In this document: piece after piece, positions 1 to 11,412 of the stretch | Layout of the letters: every line of letters starts with the position of its first letter | Numbering within the stretch: position 1 is the stretch's first letter | The notes under the pieces: model-generated | Told to the model about the DNA's origin: nothing | The model's input: the letters and a program-made list of their open reading frames with translations, nothing else | The model's database searches: none | Position numbers and translations under genes: made by a program | Origin: Cladochytrium replicatum | Taxonomy: Eukaryota; Chytridiomycota; Chytridiomycetes; Cladochytriales; Cladochytriaceae | Assembly: GCA_025526935.1 (NCBI GenBank) | Contig: JAHLKD010000023.1 | Span: 310,001-374,000 of the forward strand | DNA: 64,000 nucleotides | Direction of reading: 5' to 3'

Positions 1-1773
1 ATGGAGCCAAATCTTGCACGTCTGATAGCGGAGTTCCCTTCCATCGATGTCAGCGTACTCTCGACTGCACTTGATCGCAGTGAAAATGTGGATGCTGCAA
101 TCGCACTGGTCTACAAGATGACGCGTCTCATGGATGATGACAGCCCAAGTCAGCGGCAGAAACCTCGTCCTCCTGGATCAGCAAGGATGCGGGAGCAGAA
201 AGTGGTTGTGCACGAAGGACTCGAGCAGGATACCAAAACGCGACCTAACCTGCAGGCTCAACAAAAATCCCCACAGCAAGACGGCCTATTGAAAAGACCC
301 GGGTCGGCGCTCAGGAGTGCAATGATGGCGAAATCAGAGGGAGCACTGAACCAGACTCTGTCAGTCCAGCCTGCTCCGGGGCTAGCTGATGTAACAAAAA
401 GCCATGCCAGTATTCATGAGGCTCCACTCGATGACAAGTCTCTCATCACTCGTGGTGGGGCACGAAACGACTTGAGGGATGAGGATGATGAGGAAGAGGA
501 AGACGAAGACGAAGAAGATAGTGGCTCAGAGTCTCCGGTTAGCTTTCAACAATCTCCACCACCTCCGCCACCGAAAGTCACAAACCAAGTATGCTTTGCT
601 TGCTTATTATTCGTATCGTTAGAACTCATCCATTTGGTGTAAAGCAAATTGCTAGCCCTCCAGCTCCACCACAAACTCAGATGCAAATTCAAAATCCACG
701 TCCGATTGCTGCACAAAGACACGAAGTGGTTGCTGCACAAAGACACGAAGTGATTGCTTATGATTCTGAAATCGATGACAGAGATGATCATCCGAGGTAC
801 ACCTCCGCCGTGCCGACCAATTTGTTCACTAACTCGATTAAAAGCAACTTTAGCCTTGACACCTCGCTTCAAATGCAAATTCAAGAACTTTTCAATTACG
901 TTTCCTCGTATCAGCCTGAAGTAATCGACCTTTTACCGGAGCTAAAAACCTTCCTGCCTGATTTCATACCTGCAATTGGGGACATTGATCCAATGATCAA
1001 GGTAGGTGGAATTTTGGTACACTTGCACTTTTCTTAATATTAGAAAGATTCCACCCCCGGCTCGCTATCCAGATGGCGAAGGAACGGCAAGGGTTGCTGA
1101 GCTGCCACTCATAGGGTTCACAGTTCTGGACGAGCCTGCAACGAAGCAATCAGATCCTGCTGGTAGTAGGAAAGTTTTGATTTTTCGTATTTTTACTCAG
1201 CTCTCCTTTCCTCCAACCAATAGTTCTCGATTTGCAGCTACGAGCTGCTCATAAATCGAGTGCGGCAGGGGCATACCAACAAGTTCGTTCAATTGCTCTA
1301 AGCTTTTCAAACAAAGCATCATCAGCCCAGGGACAAAGGGCTCTTTCTCAATGGGTTCAAAACGTATACGACTTGCATTTACATAAGCCAGCTGATCGAG
1401 TGGAATACACGAAACGAATGCCTGATATCGAACAACTGATGGCAGAGTGGCCACCTGCAGTTGATGAGACAATCGGTTCTCAAGCAGTAAGTCCAAGATG
1501 TCACCAACTGCTCTGCGATTCAATGTTTCGGTTCAGATTGCACTCCCCACTTCAGAGATGAACCTTCCGCTGCAGGACTACATCAAAATATTCTGTGCCG
1601 TGTTAGATATTCCAGTTTATTCTGCGTCAGCGGACAAGAAGCCTAACACCAAAGAAACAAAGTCGAAGTCAAGGGCGCACATAGAATCTCTGCATGCCCT
1701 TTTAAGCGTGTACTCAGAATTTAAAAATTCGCAGCATTTCGGGAGAAATCGACCGCCAGATGCCGACGACTGA
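1..1773 (+). CDS. IFT46: Intraflagellar transport protein 46 (IFT-B core subunit), with CUE-like N-terminal extension
   Basis: Subunit of the IFT-B complex that moves cargo along the axoneme when cilia or zoospore flagella are built. Family landmarks appear in order across five exons: an acidic, proline-rich N-terminus (residues about 155-190), FNYVSSYQPEVIDLLPEL, DFIPAIGDIDP, VLDEPATKQSDPA, MPDIEQLMAEWPP, and the end LDIPVY...LSVYSEFKNSQHF. The introns I infer are 589-680, 1002-1047, 1163-1223 and 1487-1536; splicing there restores the conserved frame each time. The first ATG is the first base of the window, so an upstream exon cannot be excluded. Residues about 5-40 (LIAEFPSIDVSVL...NVDAAIALV) look like a CUE/UBA-type ubiquitin-binding fold, which I do not know from animal or algal IFT46. 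The next gene downstream is also probably ciliary. Identity is very secure; only the N-terminus is uncertain. Confidence 0.94.
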
Positions 1774-1851
1774 TTTCAGTATCTTTTATTTATTGAAATA
1801 GCCTTAAAGAAACATGTTCCCACACACGTGCCTGCGTGACGCGTTTTTCAG

Positions 1852-4800
1852 ATGTCCTTTTCGCATTCAAGTTCGTCATCCCGCTTGATCCGGGATTATG
1901 CACCGAGTAGTGTGGTCAGCACAGTGAGCTCTTCCTGGGAGGATTCTCAGGTAAACCAAATTATGGAATAAACGAGATGCATTCAACTTCAAACAGGATT
2001 ATGAAACCAAAGCACTTGCGGAAGTCCAACATATGGTCGAGGCGCTTGAAGCCTATCTGTACAATGGTATTACTTTTAATTCTAATTATCATCAGAAGTT
2101 TTTGAGTTGAATCTTAGAAACTGACTCACTTGGGCCTAACAAGTTGTTGGTGGAAGAATGTGGGGAATGGACCAGTCTATTTCCTCATCTTCGGTAAATT
2201 GAGCAAGTGTTATTTTGTGCGATCTCATAATCTCAGTGATTTAGAATTCGATCTTCTGCATCGATTATCTCTTCCGACCACGGATTCGAGCATATCCTGC
2301 CTCATCATATTCGACAGAAATCAATGTATTTCGCCTACCCGCAAAAAAATTCTGGAGGCACATTTTCGAAAACATACTCCCATTATCACCACCAGGACCA
2401 AAATGAGCTGGATATAACTGGGATTGGGCTTGCTCCTGCGTGGTTTGATCATGCCGTCTCGGAAGCACACAATCAAAACGAATCAAACTCATCATCATCA
2501 GCTGCAACAGGTCCATACATCGAATGGTCAGACCGGGCTCTGGAATCACTCTCAATCGTTCGACAAGAGATTTCAAAAATGGAATCTCCTAGATGGTTTG
2601 CACTATTCTTCTTGCCTGAGTTGGTTACGCCCTGAACAAATTCACCTCATGTAAGGTTTCTATACTCCATTAAGTTTTCCGATGAAAATAGGACGGGAAG
2701 GATCGAAGGGCTCTCCGCTGATATTGCGGCATCAGGGGAAGGAAGAATTGGTCACCTTGGGCAATACATTAGCCGAAAAGGAGGGATGCGCCAAACATTT
2801 GATAGGTTCAAGTTTGGCATAACTACGGAAGGACTTGATGGTCATGGGCAAATCTTGATCATTGTTTTTCCTGGGGAAGTATCCGAGGATTTTGAAAACG
2901 GATGGGACCAACTGGAGATTTTCGAAGACCCGAACCTGTGTTCCGAGAATCAGGTCGAATCTTGTAAATTTTTGACCGAGATTGATTCAACATCGATCAT
3001 GTCGGCAGAAATATTGCGAATGTTAAAGGTTCCAGAACTGGACTTGGGGATAATGGGAGATGAACTGAGCTGGTTGTTTCAGGACGTTGACTGCCGGATT
3101 GGAGAGCTCAGAATTGGAGAAAGTGTCTCTGAATGCACAACGAATTGGAAAAGTTATATTCAACTCCTTGATGATGGTGGGCCAAAAATAAGCTCACCTG
3201 TGGAGGAAGTGTGGGCACATGCCGGAGAGGTGAATGAATGGTTTGCATACGATGCAAAGTAAGTTAATGTCGCTGTGTGTGTGTGCGGATTGATATCATT
3301 CTTCAACAAACCCAGCACTCCCTCAAACAAGGACATCCGAGTAGTTGAAACTCAACGGAGAAGGAAGCTTAACACAGATCCAAAAGACAGTATACAGCAA
3401 GACATACTGAGCAACATCTTCGACGACATATGGCTGGAAGTAAGTAGAGAACATTTCATTTCCTCGTATGTTCATGATTATGACAAGATTATTCCAGTAC
3501 TCGAGCCCATCATAGAATGTTTCCTGGATGGTATGAAGACGAAAGTCGCTCCAAACCAAATCTAAGCATTGTGAATCTTTTAGACCCAGCAATGTCCCGT
3601 GATGCAGTCATGGACCCCAAACAGAGGAATCACGAGCTAGGAGATATTGAGTCGGATGCTCTAACACTACTCGAAACCGAAAATCTCTTGAGTGCAATGA
3701 CCATACGTCAAGTTGCGCTTCAAAAGAGGGATTCATCAGCAAGAATCAGGACAACGTATGTAAAACGATTGAAAGGATCTAAACACTGATATAAGACGTG
3801 AATCGAAGACATGATGTTGCTGGATTCATGCACGTATTGCCATCTGAATCTAGTGGCCTTTCGTTTTCACGACCAACCTCAGCCCGACCACGCTCTGCCG
3901 CTCGACCAACTTCAGCACGACCGCTGTCAGCGAGAATTAATGTCGACGTTTATCAGAGAATGCAGAGTGCGTCGTCCAAAATTGCTCAGAATTCCAAAAG
4001 GCTGGTTTGCGAGCTTGGATATCGATTAATCTGAGCTAATGGTGCCAGCAGAACCAATGCGGCACTTCGGTTGTTGCCGCTTTCATCGATGTCATCAAAC
4101 GCCATGAACGATATGGTATACGGAACCAGGTTAACGAAGGGAATCGATATGTAAAGCAAAAAAACTAACCGCTAACGATTTAGCATTCCCTTTATTCATC
4201 AAAAACAGTCTGGAATGTAAGTACCTGTACCCGTCTGTTTCTTAGGCTTGGATCCAAACACCCAGCAAAAGGGAATCATCGAGGCCGTCTACCGCCATTC
4301 CAGGAAGCGCGACCGCAAAGCGGCTTCCTCCGATTCGAAATACGAACGTGCAAGACGGATCTTTGCTTGACTACCCTCCAGCATTATTGACACACCACTC
4401 ATCGTCACATTCATCAATTCCGGCTCCCAGCACGACCAAAGACGCTGGAGCTTCCATCGCGCAAGCGCCAACAGCATCCACAGCGTCAGGAGGCACTTCA
4501 AACGCTGGTACTTCAAACCAAAAAGGCTCGGGAAGGCACGTTATCTTTGAGTCCGGAGATGGAAGGACAGGGGGCGCCGGAAGTAGCTCCATTGCTCGTG
4601 CAACCTCTCCACGCCCCGCATCCGCTAGGTATGCGTGGAAGAGCACAACATTCGGTTTGGACTGATTATTTGGATCAGGCGTGCTCCGTCAGCAGGATCT
4701 GGATTGCGATCCAGAAATTCCCAGCCCAACAGAAATCAAGCTCCTCTGCCGGAGCCCGAAAGTAAGGTAAGATGACATAGTCAATATGGTTGTTTAAAAA

Positions 4801-4905
4801 ATGTCTAATTACCACCAGTTTGCGGTAAGTGGAGCACGGCTCTCTGGAAAATCCGCACGGTCCGGATACCATAGCAAAGGAGCCGCTAGACGAAAACCGC
4901 CTTAA
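1852..4905 (+). CDS. Probable FAM149-family (DUF3719) protein, putative ciliary factor
   Basis: A multi-exon gene 78 bp after IFT46 on the same strand. Exons join as a Ser-rich start (MSFSHSSSSS), a segment with ECGEWTSLFPHLR, a Trp/Gly-rich middle ending VNEWFAYDAK, FDDIWLEV, AMTIRQVALQKR, a Pro/Arg/Ser stretch (RPTSARPRSAARPTSARP), KRLPPIRNTN and a basic C-terminus ending RRKPP at the TAA 4903-4905. The order (Trp-Phe-Pro-His-Leu-Arg block, Trp-Phe-Ala-Phe/Tyr-Asp block, MTI-Q-LQ-R block, LPPI block) resembles FAM149A/B, the DUF3719 family, whose FAM149B1 member is a human ciliopathy gene. The assignment is from memory and tentative. I could not reconcile two places with simple introns, about 2500-2600 and about 3500-3535, where the reading frame must shift. 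These may be unusual introns, assembly errors or real lesions. Confidence 0.55.
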
Positions 4906-5277
4906 GAGAAGAGGTTCTACTGTTGTATATTTTTCTGCAAATCATCATAGCATTAAAGAATTTGAGGATTCAGGGGTTCAAACAACTGTTAAGCGATACT
5001 TCTTTGTCTCTTTGCTCTTACTCTGCGATAAACGCATCCCGATCTCGATGGTCAAAACTATAAGGTCTTTTAATTGCCTCCAAAAATACTTGAACTGCAA
5101 ACGATACGGCAGATCTAAAACATAGCTCTTCTTTGGCGACAGTGCTACACCGCTAATGACACTGAACATCGCTGGCAAGGAAATCTCACATAAACCAATC
5201 CCAGGATACGAAGGAAGATCGTGATTGTTTCAAAGTAGAGAAAAGAATGCCGATAAAGAGAAGCAATAATGTGAACC
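4906..5277. other. Convergent intergenic spacer
   Basis: About 370 bp between the stop codons of the FAM149-like gene (+) and the long PH-domain gene (-). It is moderately AT-rich and presumably holds both 3' untranslated regions. I see no further coding or structural signal. Confidence 0.6.
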
Positions 5278-8200
5278 CTATGCGAAGTACATTCTGAGTG
5301 CTCCTAAAGCCTTCACTAACCGCATCGCCACCTCCCTCTCAATAATCTGCTGTCCCAAAGCCCTATCTGGCGGTGTTCCTCGAACCCGACTTACAACGAC
5401 CCGGTCCCACTCTTGCCAAGACTTATCAAACGCCTCAAACAGTCTCCTGAGCCGCTGTACTCGCTCGTTGAGCGTTGCGCGCATTCGTGGCTCCTCTTCA
5501 AGCCGATATTGCACCTCGAGATCAGCCAGATAACCCTCGGCGTACCTCCCAGCAGTACCCATAAACGTTGGCACAGACACCGTCGCAAACTGCACCGTCC
5601 ACCTCCACGTCGGCGTGTGGTCGACAATATTGGCAGCAGTCAGCGCAGATCCGTTCATGATTGGGCTCCAGTCCAGTCGGCTTCCGGACCCACCAGTAGC
5701 ACTGGTTGGAACTTGCAGCTTGTTTGCTGCGTATCCAAGGAGCATGAGTACCACACGCGCGGCTCCATCACACGCATGAAGGAGCTCAGTGTGCACGTTG
5801 GGATCCTGCAGAAGCGATGCTTGTAGAGCTGCAAAGTCGGCGTCGGTGCTCTGCTGTTGCTGGAAGTATCCCGGGTTCATCTCCGACAGGATCGACATGC
5901 GTTGGTTCTGGAAACCCTTGACACCCGACTGTCGCTTAGCGTTGCCGTAGTTGAGCATAGACACGCGGTTGTTCCGGGGCCGTTCGTCCATCGGGCTGAG
6001 CAGGTTGTTTGGTTTCATGTTGTTTCCCTCGTTGGGGCCGTTTGGTGCACCCGGACCTACGCCAATACCAAAGTTGCTTGGATTCCGCTCCCCGCTTCCA
6101 CTCGTGAACAGTTCTGGAGGACTGATCATGGGCTTATCAAACTCGTTGCTGGTGTTTCGCATCAACCCGCCTTCGGGAGACTTTGATAGGCTGGACGCAA
6201 CCCAATCGAACGCACCGATCTTGCCGGCTCCAGTTGGAGACATACGTCCCTCACCCCCCTGCATGGGGGGTGGGGTACCCATCATTCTTGGACCATCCGG
6301 TGCATTTCCTTGCATAGGAGGGAAATATCCTGGTTGTCCTACCGCACCGGGCGTGCCTCCTTCAAAAGGACCAAAGCCGAAGTTGCCATTCGGCTGGTTG
6401 CTACCAAAGCCTCCATCCATCTGTTGTTGCCCTGGTCCACCTTGCATTTGATCTCTCTGTGCGTTCGAAAGTCCCCCCGCCCCAGGAGGGAGCTTGGGCA
6501 TAGGTGGCATCTCACCAGAAAATCGGAAGTTTCCGTCTTTGTCCATGAAGCTCTTGGTGAGTGAGATCACTGACAGACGGGCTCCAGGGTCCCTGTTCAT
6601 CAGCTCCTCCACACTCTGTGCCCATGCGCTCATTCGTTTCGAACTAGCCGCCGAATTCTGAACCTGCATTGAGCTGCCGTTGTTCCTTTGAACAGTTTCG
6701 TGATAATTGAACCCTTCGTCGTCGTCTTCCCCGTCTTCGTGTGACCCACTCCGGTTATGACCGCTGTGACTCGGGCTACCGGCTCCACCTGGTCGCATCA
6801 TATCCCAGATCGAGGTTTGAGCACCCGAGCCTGACAATCCAAAGTCATCTTGTGCTCCTTGCACCACTTCCAGTTTATTCATCGTGCTCATTCGTGAAAG
6901 CAAGAAAGTCCATCGCTGGAACTCCACTCCGGTTGGTGCACGTAAGATGTAGTCACGCTTCGCCGTGCGGATGATAAATGACCGTCCTTTCGGAGATTCA
7001 GGATCTTTGGCTGGCTGCTTCACAACCGCTCTCACGGATTTGATTTCCTGGGTTGGAATAATCCACTGCGAGATATTTGTTAATATTAACTAACAGCAAG
7101 AAATCGTGCAGGCGCACCTTTGGCAAGTAATAGTACTTTGTGAAAATCTCAGGTCCAAGATCCTGGCCTTCCTCGATATCTTTTTCTGTCGGCGCAGCAA
7201 TAAGAGGGTTCGTCAGAGCGGGACTCGGTGGGTCACCAGGGTAAAAGTGTCCAAGTGAGGACACAAACTCGTCCGCATATTCAGTTCCCCGGAAACGAGC
7301 TGGATCAAATTGGAGAAGCTTTATGTGCTCGGGAAGACGCTCGCGCTTTGGCGATAAGCAAAGCAAAATGTAACCGTCAAATCGGAACAGTCTGATTCAA
7401 ATCAGCCCAAAAAATCTATCTGAACATAGTAAAAGCAAGTACCTGCGTTGGAAACGGCCATGGCGGTTCTGCTTGAATAGATACCCGGAGAAAATTACGT
7501 TCGTGACTTCGTCAGCTGGTTCTGCACCATAGTATCCCGCCTGGCTTCCTCCCTCATACGCAGTTTGGCTCCCAGAGCGCTGCGACATCTTTCGCTGCAG
7601 CATGCCCCTCTGTGATGGCGACCGTGTAAGCTGAGGATCGTTGCGCGTCAGGGAGCCATTGTTGTTCAGCAAAGTACCACCTGAATTGGATCGATTAAAG
7701 TTGTTGTTCGCGAGGATTCCCTGGTGCTGGACCACTGGCCCTTGTGGTCCACCCTGACCACCGGCAGCAGTCGCTTCCCTGGCGCGGGATAGAGAGGTAT
7801 TGAGTGGGTCAGGGGGTGGAGCGAACGTTATCGAAGCGCCTGCTCCAGCGCCTAACATTCCGCGACCTCCATCCAGCTGCATGCCAACGTAATTCGACTG
7901 TTGTTGTTGCTGCGGCGTTTGAGCAGACTTAGGCGGTGTCTGTTGCTGCTGTTGCTGATTTGTGGATGATTTAGACATCAGCCCGGGACGATCGAGGGTA
8001 GGCAAATCATATTTGGAAGACATGACATCGAATAATCCATTCGATGGGATAGGTTCGCGACGACGCTGATTTGGGTCAGATGAAGGGGACGACGACCTGG
8101 TGTCCTCTTTATCATTCGAGTCCACCACGACAGACTCGACAAGACCCATCGAGTGAGTCAAGTTGACCTGGTTCACGGAGCGCATGACTATCTCAGGTGG

Positions 8201-8440
8201 CATATCATCAGCGGGTATTGGGAGAGGCCGTTGTTGCTGTGGAGGCGACATCCACATTGGAGGTTGATTTTGTGGGTTCGGAGATTGTTGTTGTTGATTT
8301 TGTCCATCAAAGCCGTACAAACCCTGTGGGCCTTGCGGCCCTGGCCTGTTTGCTGGTGGGGAACCATGAAAGGGAAATCCACCCATTTCTGTGTCATAGC
8401 CCGAAGCAGGTGGCGAGCCTAGTGCTCCACCTGCCTGCAT
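5278..8440 (-). CDS. Long PH-domain protein (paralog 1), orphan C-terminal region
   Basis: Predicted 1,019-residue protein from three exons, complement(8440-7443, 7391-7118, 7065-5278); all junctions keep frame. A Gln/Pro/Ser-rich disordered N-terminus (about 330 residues) leads into a pleckstrin-homology-like fold: first strands SGYLFKQNRHGRFQRR and LFRFDGYILLCLSP, later strands WIIPTQEIKSVRAVV and RSFIIRTAKRDYILRAP, and closing helix EFQRWTFLLSRM with its typical Trp. An insert of about 75 residues (LLQFDPARFRG...KYYYLPK) splits the domain. After it come the motif RMSAWAQSVEELMNRDPGAR, a Gly/Pro/Asn-rich low-complexity region, and about 200 helical residues at the end (LLHACDGAARVVLMLLGYAA...ALGALRMYFA) that I do not recognise. 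PH domains usually bind phosphoinositides or proteins, suggesting a membrane-linked signalling adaptor; this is inference. A shorter paralog lies next door. Confidence 0.85.
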
Positions 8441-8849
8441 TGCGCCTTAGGAGTTGAGAGAAAGAGATAGTTCTGTAGCAAAGAGTCGACAAGAGAACAG
8501 GATCAGTTGAGCTGAGGCGGCTCTGCAAGGAGTTTGCTACAATCCAACAATTTGGAGTATGTACAGTAGGCAAATATCCGAAACGGCAAGTGATGATACC
8601 CTAGTGTCCACATACACAGACGCCCCGTTTCAGCTGCCCAGAAGGTGTCCGCTATTGCTGTGCACTGCTGCGTTTTGTTTTGTGTGGCGACTTGAAAATT
8701 TGTATTCGATGGAATCGAGAACTCAAACTCGGAACTGTTGGGTGAGCCAACAAAGTGCTGCTCAGTGCGAAGGAGCAAAGGAGCAACATGCATGAGGGAA
8801 GAAGCACAATTCAAAAAAAAAATACAACTGCCAAAAACAAAGTCCAACA
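8441..8849. other. Spacer between the PH paralogs
   Basis: Promoter side of paralog 1 and 3' side of paralog 2, both minus strand. Includes an A-run near 8813-8821. No coding signal seen. Confidence 0.5.
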
Positions 8850-10614
8850 TTACTCCTCTTTCTCCTCTTCTATTGGGTTAGATTTGGGCAAAGCTGGCAT
8901 CTGCGGAAGCGGCGGTGCGTCGTCTGCCACAAACACTCCACTCGTGCGCATGTTCCGAGGCAAAGACATCATCGAAACCCTTGCACCAGGGTCTCGTCCC
9001 ATAAGCTCTTCAACACTCTCAGCCCAAGTGCTCATCCTTCGAGTGTTTTGGGGCCCCTGTCGCTGCAGCGTCATACCACCATTCGCAGTCGTGTTTCGTC
9101 GGATCGTTTCTGGATAGTTGATCCCATCATCGTCGTCATCCTCGGCTGAAGGAACAGTGGGCGAGGTACCCTCGTTGGATTCTGCCGCAGCATTAGCCTC
9201 TGCGATATCGAGCTTTGCTGCGGCACTCATCCTCGAAATAAGGAATGTCCACCGCTGGAACTCGATCGCATCAGGTGCACGCAAAACATAGTCTCGTTTT
9301 GCAGTTCGGACTACAAAGGTCCTAGATTGCGCTGCCTCTGGATCTTTAGCAGGCTGTTTTACCACCGCTCTCACAGACTCAACATCTTGTGTAGGAATAA
9401 TCCACTACTCATCAACGCCATCAGGACGATCACTCTTTGATATTAATGTATCGCCTACCTTTGGCAAGTAATAGAACTTTGTATACCAGTCGGGGCCCAA
9501 ATCGCTCCCTTCTTCCATATCGCGCTCCGAAGGTGCTGCAATCAATGGATTTGTTAAAGCAGGTGTCGGCGGGTCTCCTGGATAGAAATGCGTGAGCGCA
9601 TCGACAAATTGAGGTGCGTAAGGTGAGCCACGGAAACGAGCAGGGTCGAACTGGAAAAGCTTAAGATGCTCAGGAAGCCTCTCCCGGGAAGGAGAAAGGC
9701 ACAACAAAATGATTCCATCAAAGCGGAACAAGCTAAATCAAAGAAGATTTCACGGTCAATCATCGACGCGATGGCTTTCGCTGTATGATAACTCACCGAC
9801 GCTGGAAGCGCCCGTGACGATTCTGCTTGTACAAATAACCCGAGAAAATAACGTTCGTAACCTCTTCACTTGCTGCATATGGCGGCGGGGAGACGCCCGG
9901 GTCCGGGGTTGTGGAACGCGCAGAAACATTTCGCTGCAGCATTCCTCTCTGCGAAGAAGACCGTGACAACTGGGCTTTTACTGAGTTAGTCCTCTTCACA
10001 GAGTTGGAGCGTGAAACTGATGCAGAGCTCGCAGGACGCTCGGCTTCCGTAATCTCCGCGTTTTCCGCGGCGTTCGTTGATGCAGTTGCAGACGAAGACG
10101 CAGCCGCGTTATGGTCTACTGTTGAGTGTGCACTTGGACGAATAGTTCCATCACGCACATTCGGACCCTCGGTCGGAGCAGGCGAGGGAGATGTTATGCG
10201 GAATGCTTCCCCGGATGACTTTGTAGAATATTCCGTTCCGTTCGTGGGCTTGGCTGCCGGCTCTGGCGAACTAGATGTGGGAGAGAGCACTGGTGATGCA
10301 CCACCTTTTGGAAGGATGCGTTCGATGGTCGAGAAGGCCTTCGCGAACAGGCCGAGAGACTTTTTACTTCCTGGGGGCAGTGTGCTACTAGATGATGCAG
10401 CTTTGGGAAGAGTGCTACTGGATGCATTGGTGGTCGCTTTTGCAGTGAGCGGCAATGTTGATGACGCACCAGCACCCAGAGACGCACTGCTAACCGCCTC
10501 TGGTTCCACATGCGCCGTCTCCCCAAACGCCAGCGGCGAGTCCTCGTCAAACAGCGAGTCCAAAAACTTTCTCGCCTCGTCCTTCAGCTTTTGGTCGTCG
10601 GTCGTTACGGCCAT
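8850..10614 (-). CDS. Short PH-domain protein (paralog 2)
   Basis: Predicted 548-residue protein from three exons, complement(10614-9797, 9732-9459, 9404-8850). The middle exon is 274 bp, exactly as in paralog 1, and both introns interrupt the same codons, so the pair arose by tandem duplication. The order is a Ser/Ala/Thr-rich N-terminus (about 210 residues), the shared SQRGMLQR motif, then the split PH-like domain (SGYLYKQNRHGRFQRR, LFRFDGIILLCLSP, insert ending KFYYLPK, WIIPTQDVESVRAVV, RTFVVRTAKRDYVLRAP, EFQRWTFLISRM), and the shared RMSTWAESVEELMGRDPGAR motif. It stops soon after that in an acidic tail (EEEKEE) and lacks the long C-terminal region of paralog 1. The PH core is strongly conserved between the two while the N-termini have diverged almost completely. 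The function is not known beyond PH-domain expectation. Confidence 0.85.
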
Positions 10615-11412
10615 CCGAATCGATGCATCAAAGCCTCGAGAGGGAAATTTTAAAAAAAAACAAAATGTAGGAATAAAGAGTCTTTGAGTGCTGCTGAGTT
10701 GGCATCTATGGTTTTGTGCTGGAAGAAAGAGCCTTATTTTCTTTCAAATTTCTTGTGCGAAAACTCACATTTCGCAGGTGGGAAAGTATGTGATGAGGTA
10801 TGTGCTAATGTTCTCGTGCAAAACGCAAATCAGAGTTATCCGATCGGGATGGTTGCTACTTCTTGTCGCTTGTTTGGATTGCTAGTTTGATTTTGACGGG
10901 AGTCCGTGCGTCGGTGCGGTTCGTGCGGTGTTCGTTTAAATCCTATTTTACCGGCGGCTGTGTTTTCAAAGAAGAACCAATTTATTCAAAAAAATACAAG
11001 AGCACAACGAGCTCGACCTCATACTATTGAATGATATATCCCTCCATCTCAGTGTCCCAAAGGGGTGCAAATTTGCCGGGTCAGGGCCCACGCACGGAAC
11101 TAATTATTTTTCATTCCCTGGAGAAATGGACATGCTGAGCTGCTGCTGCTGTCAGAAACTTTTGGTGTGCCGACCCGATAACAGAGCTGATGATGTTTGT
11201 TGGCCTTGTTGGCCTTGTTCTCTTCCCATGCCGTTGGGCAGCTCAAGTCTTCCAACCACGTTCATATCTGAAATTGAGATCACAACTGAGCTGCAACTCG
11301 GATACAAACATCCAAACATCCCCCATGCCAAAAGAAATTTTGTTGAATTCAAATATTCACTGTCAGACTTTTGATATAAAGCATCATCTTCCACTTCTCT
11401 CAGGGAGGAGGA
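10615..11412. promoter_or_regulatory. Divergent intergenic region, PH paralog 2 (-) / membrane protein A (+)
   Basis: Roughly 800 bp between two diverging start codons, so it should hold both promoters. From about 10857 onward it is homologous to 13660-14267, the upstream region of membrane protein B, and this is the left edge of the 2.8-kb duplication. Similarity is patchy from 10860 to 11090 and near perfect from about 11100 to the start codon. No individual promoter element can be assigned. Confidence 0.5.

Noticed and set aside
589-622. 34-nt intron in IFT46
   Set aside because: Splicing at the first AG leads straight to a stop; the acceptor at 680 restores the family frame.
9911-10687. 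258-codon open frame on the plus strand opposite PH paralog 2
   Set aside because: It is a mirror of the Ser/Ala-rich N-terminal exon of the minus-strand gene; composition follows the complementary codons and no family is seen.
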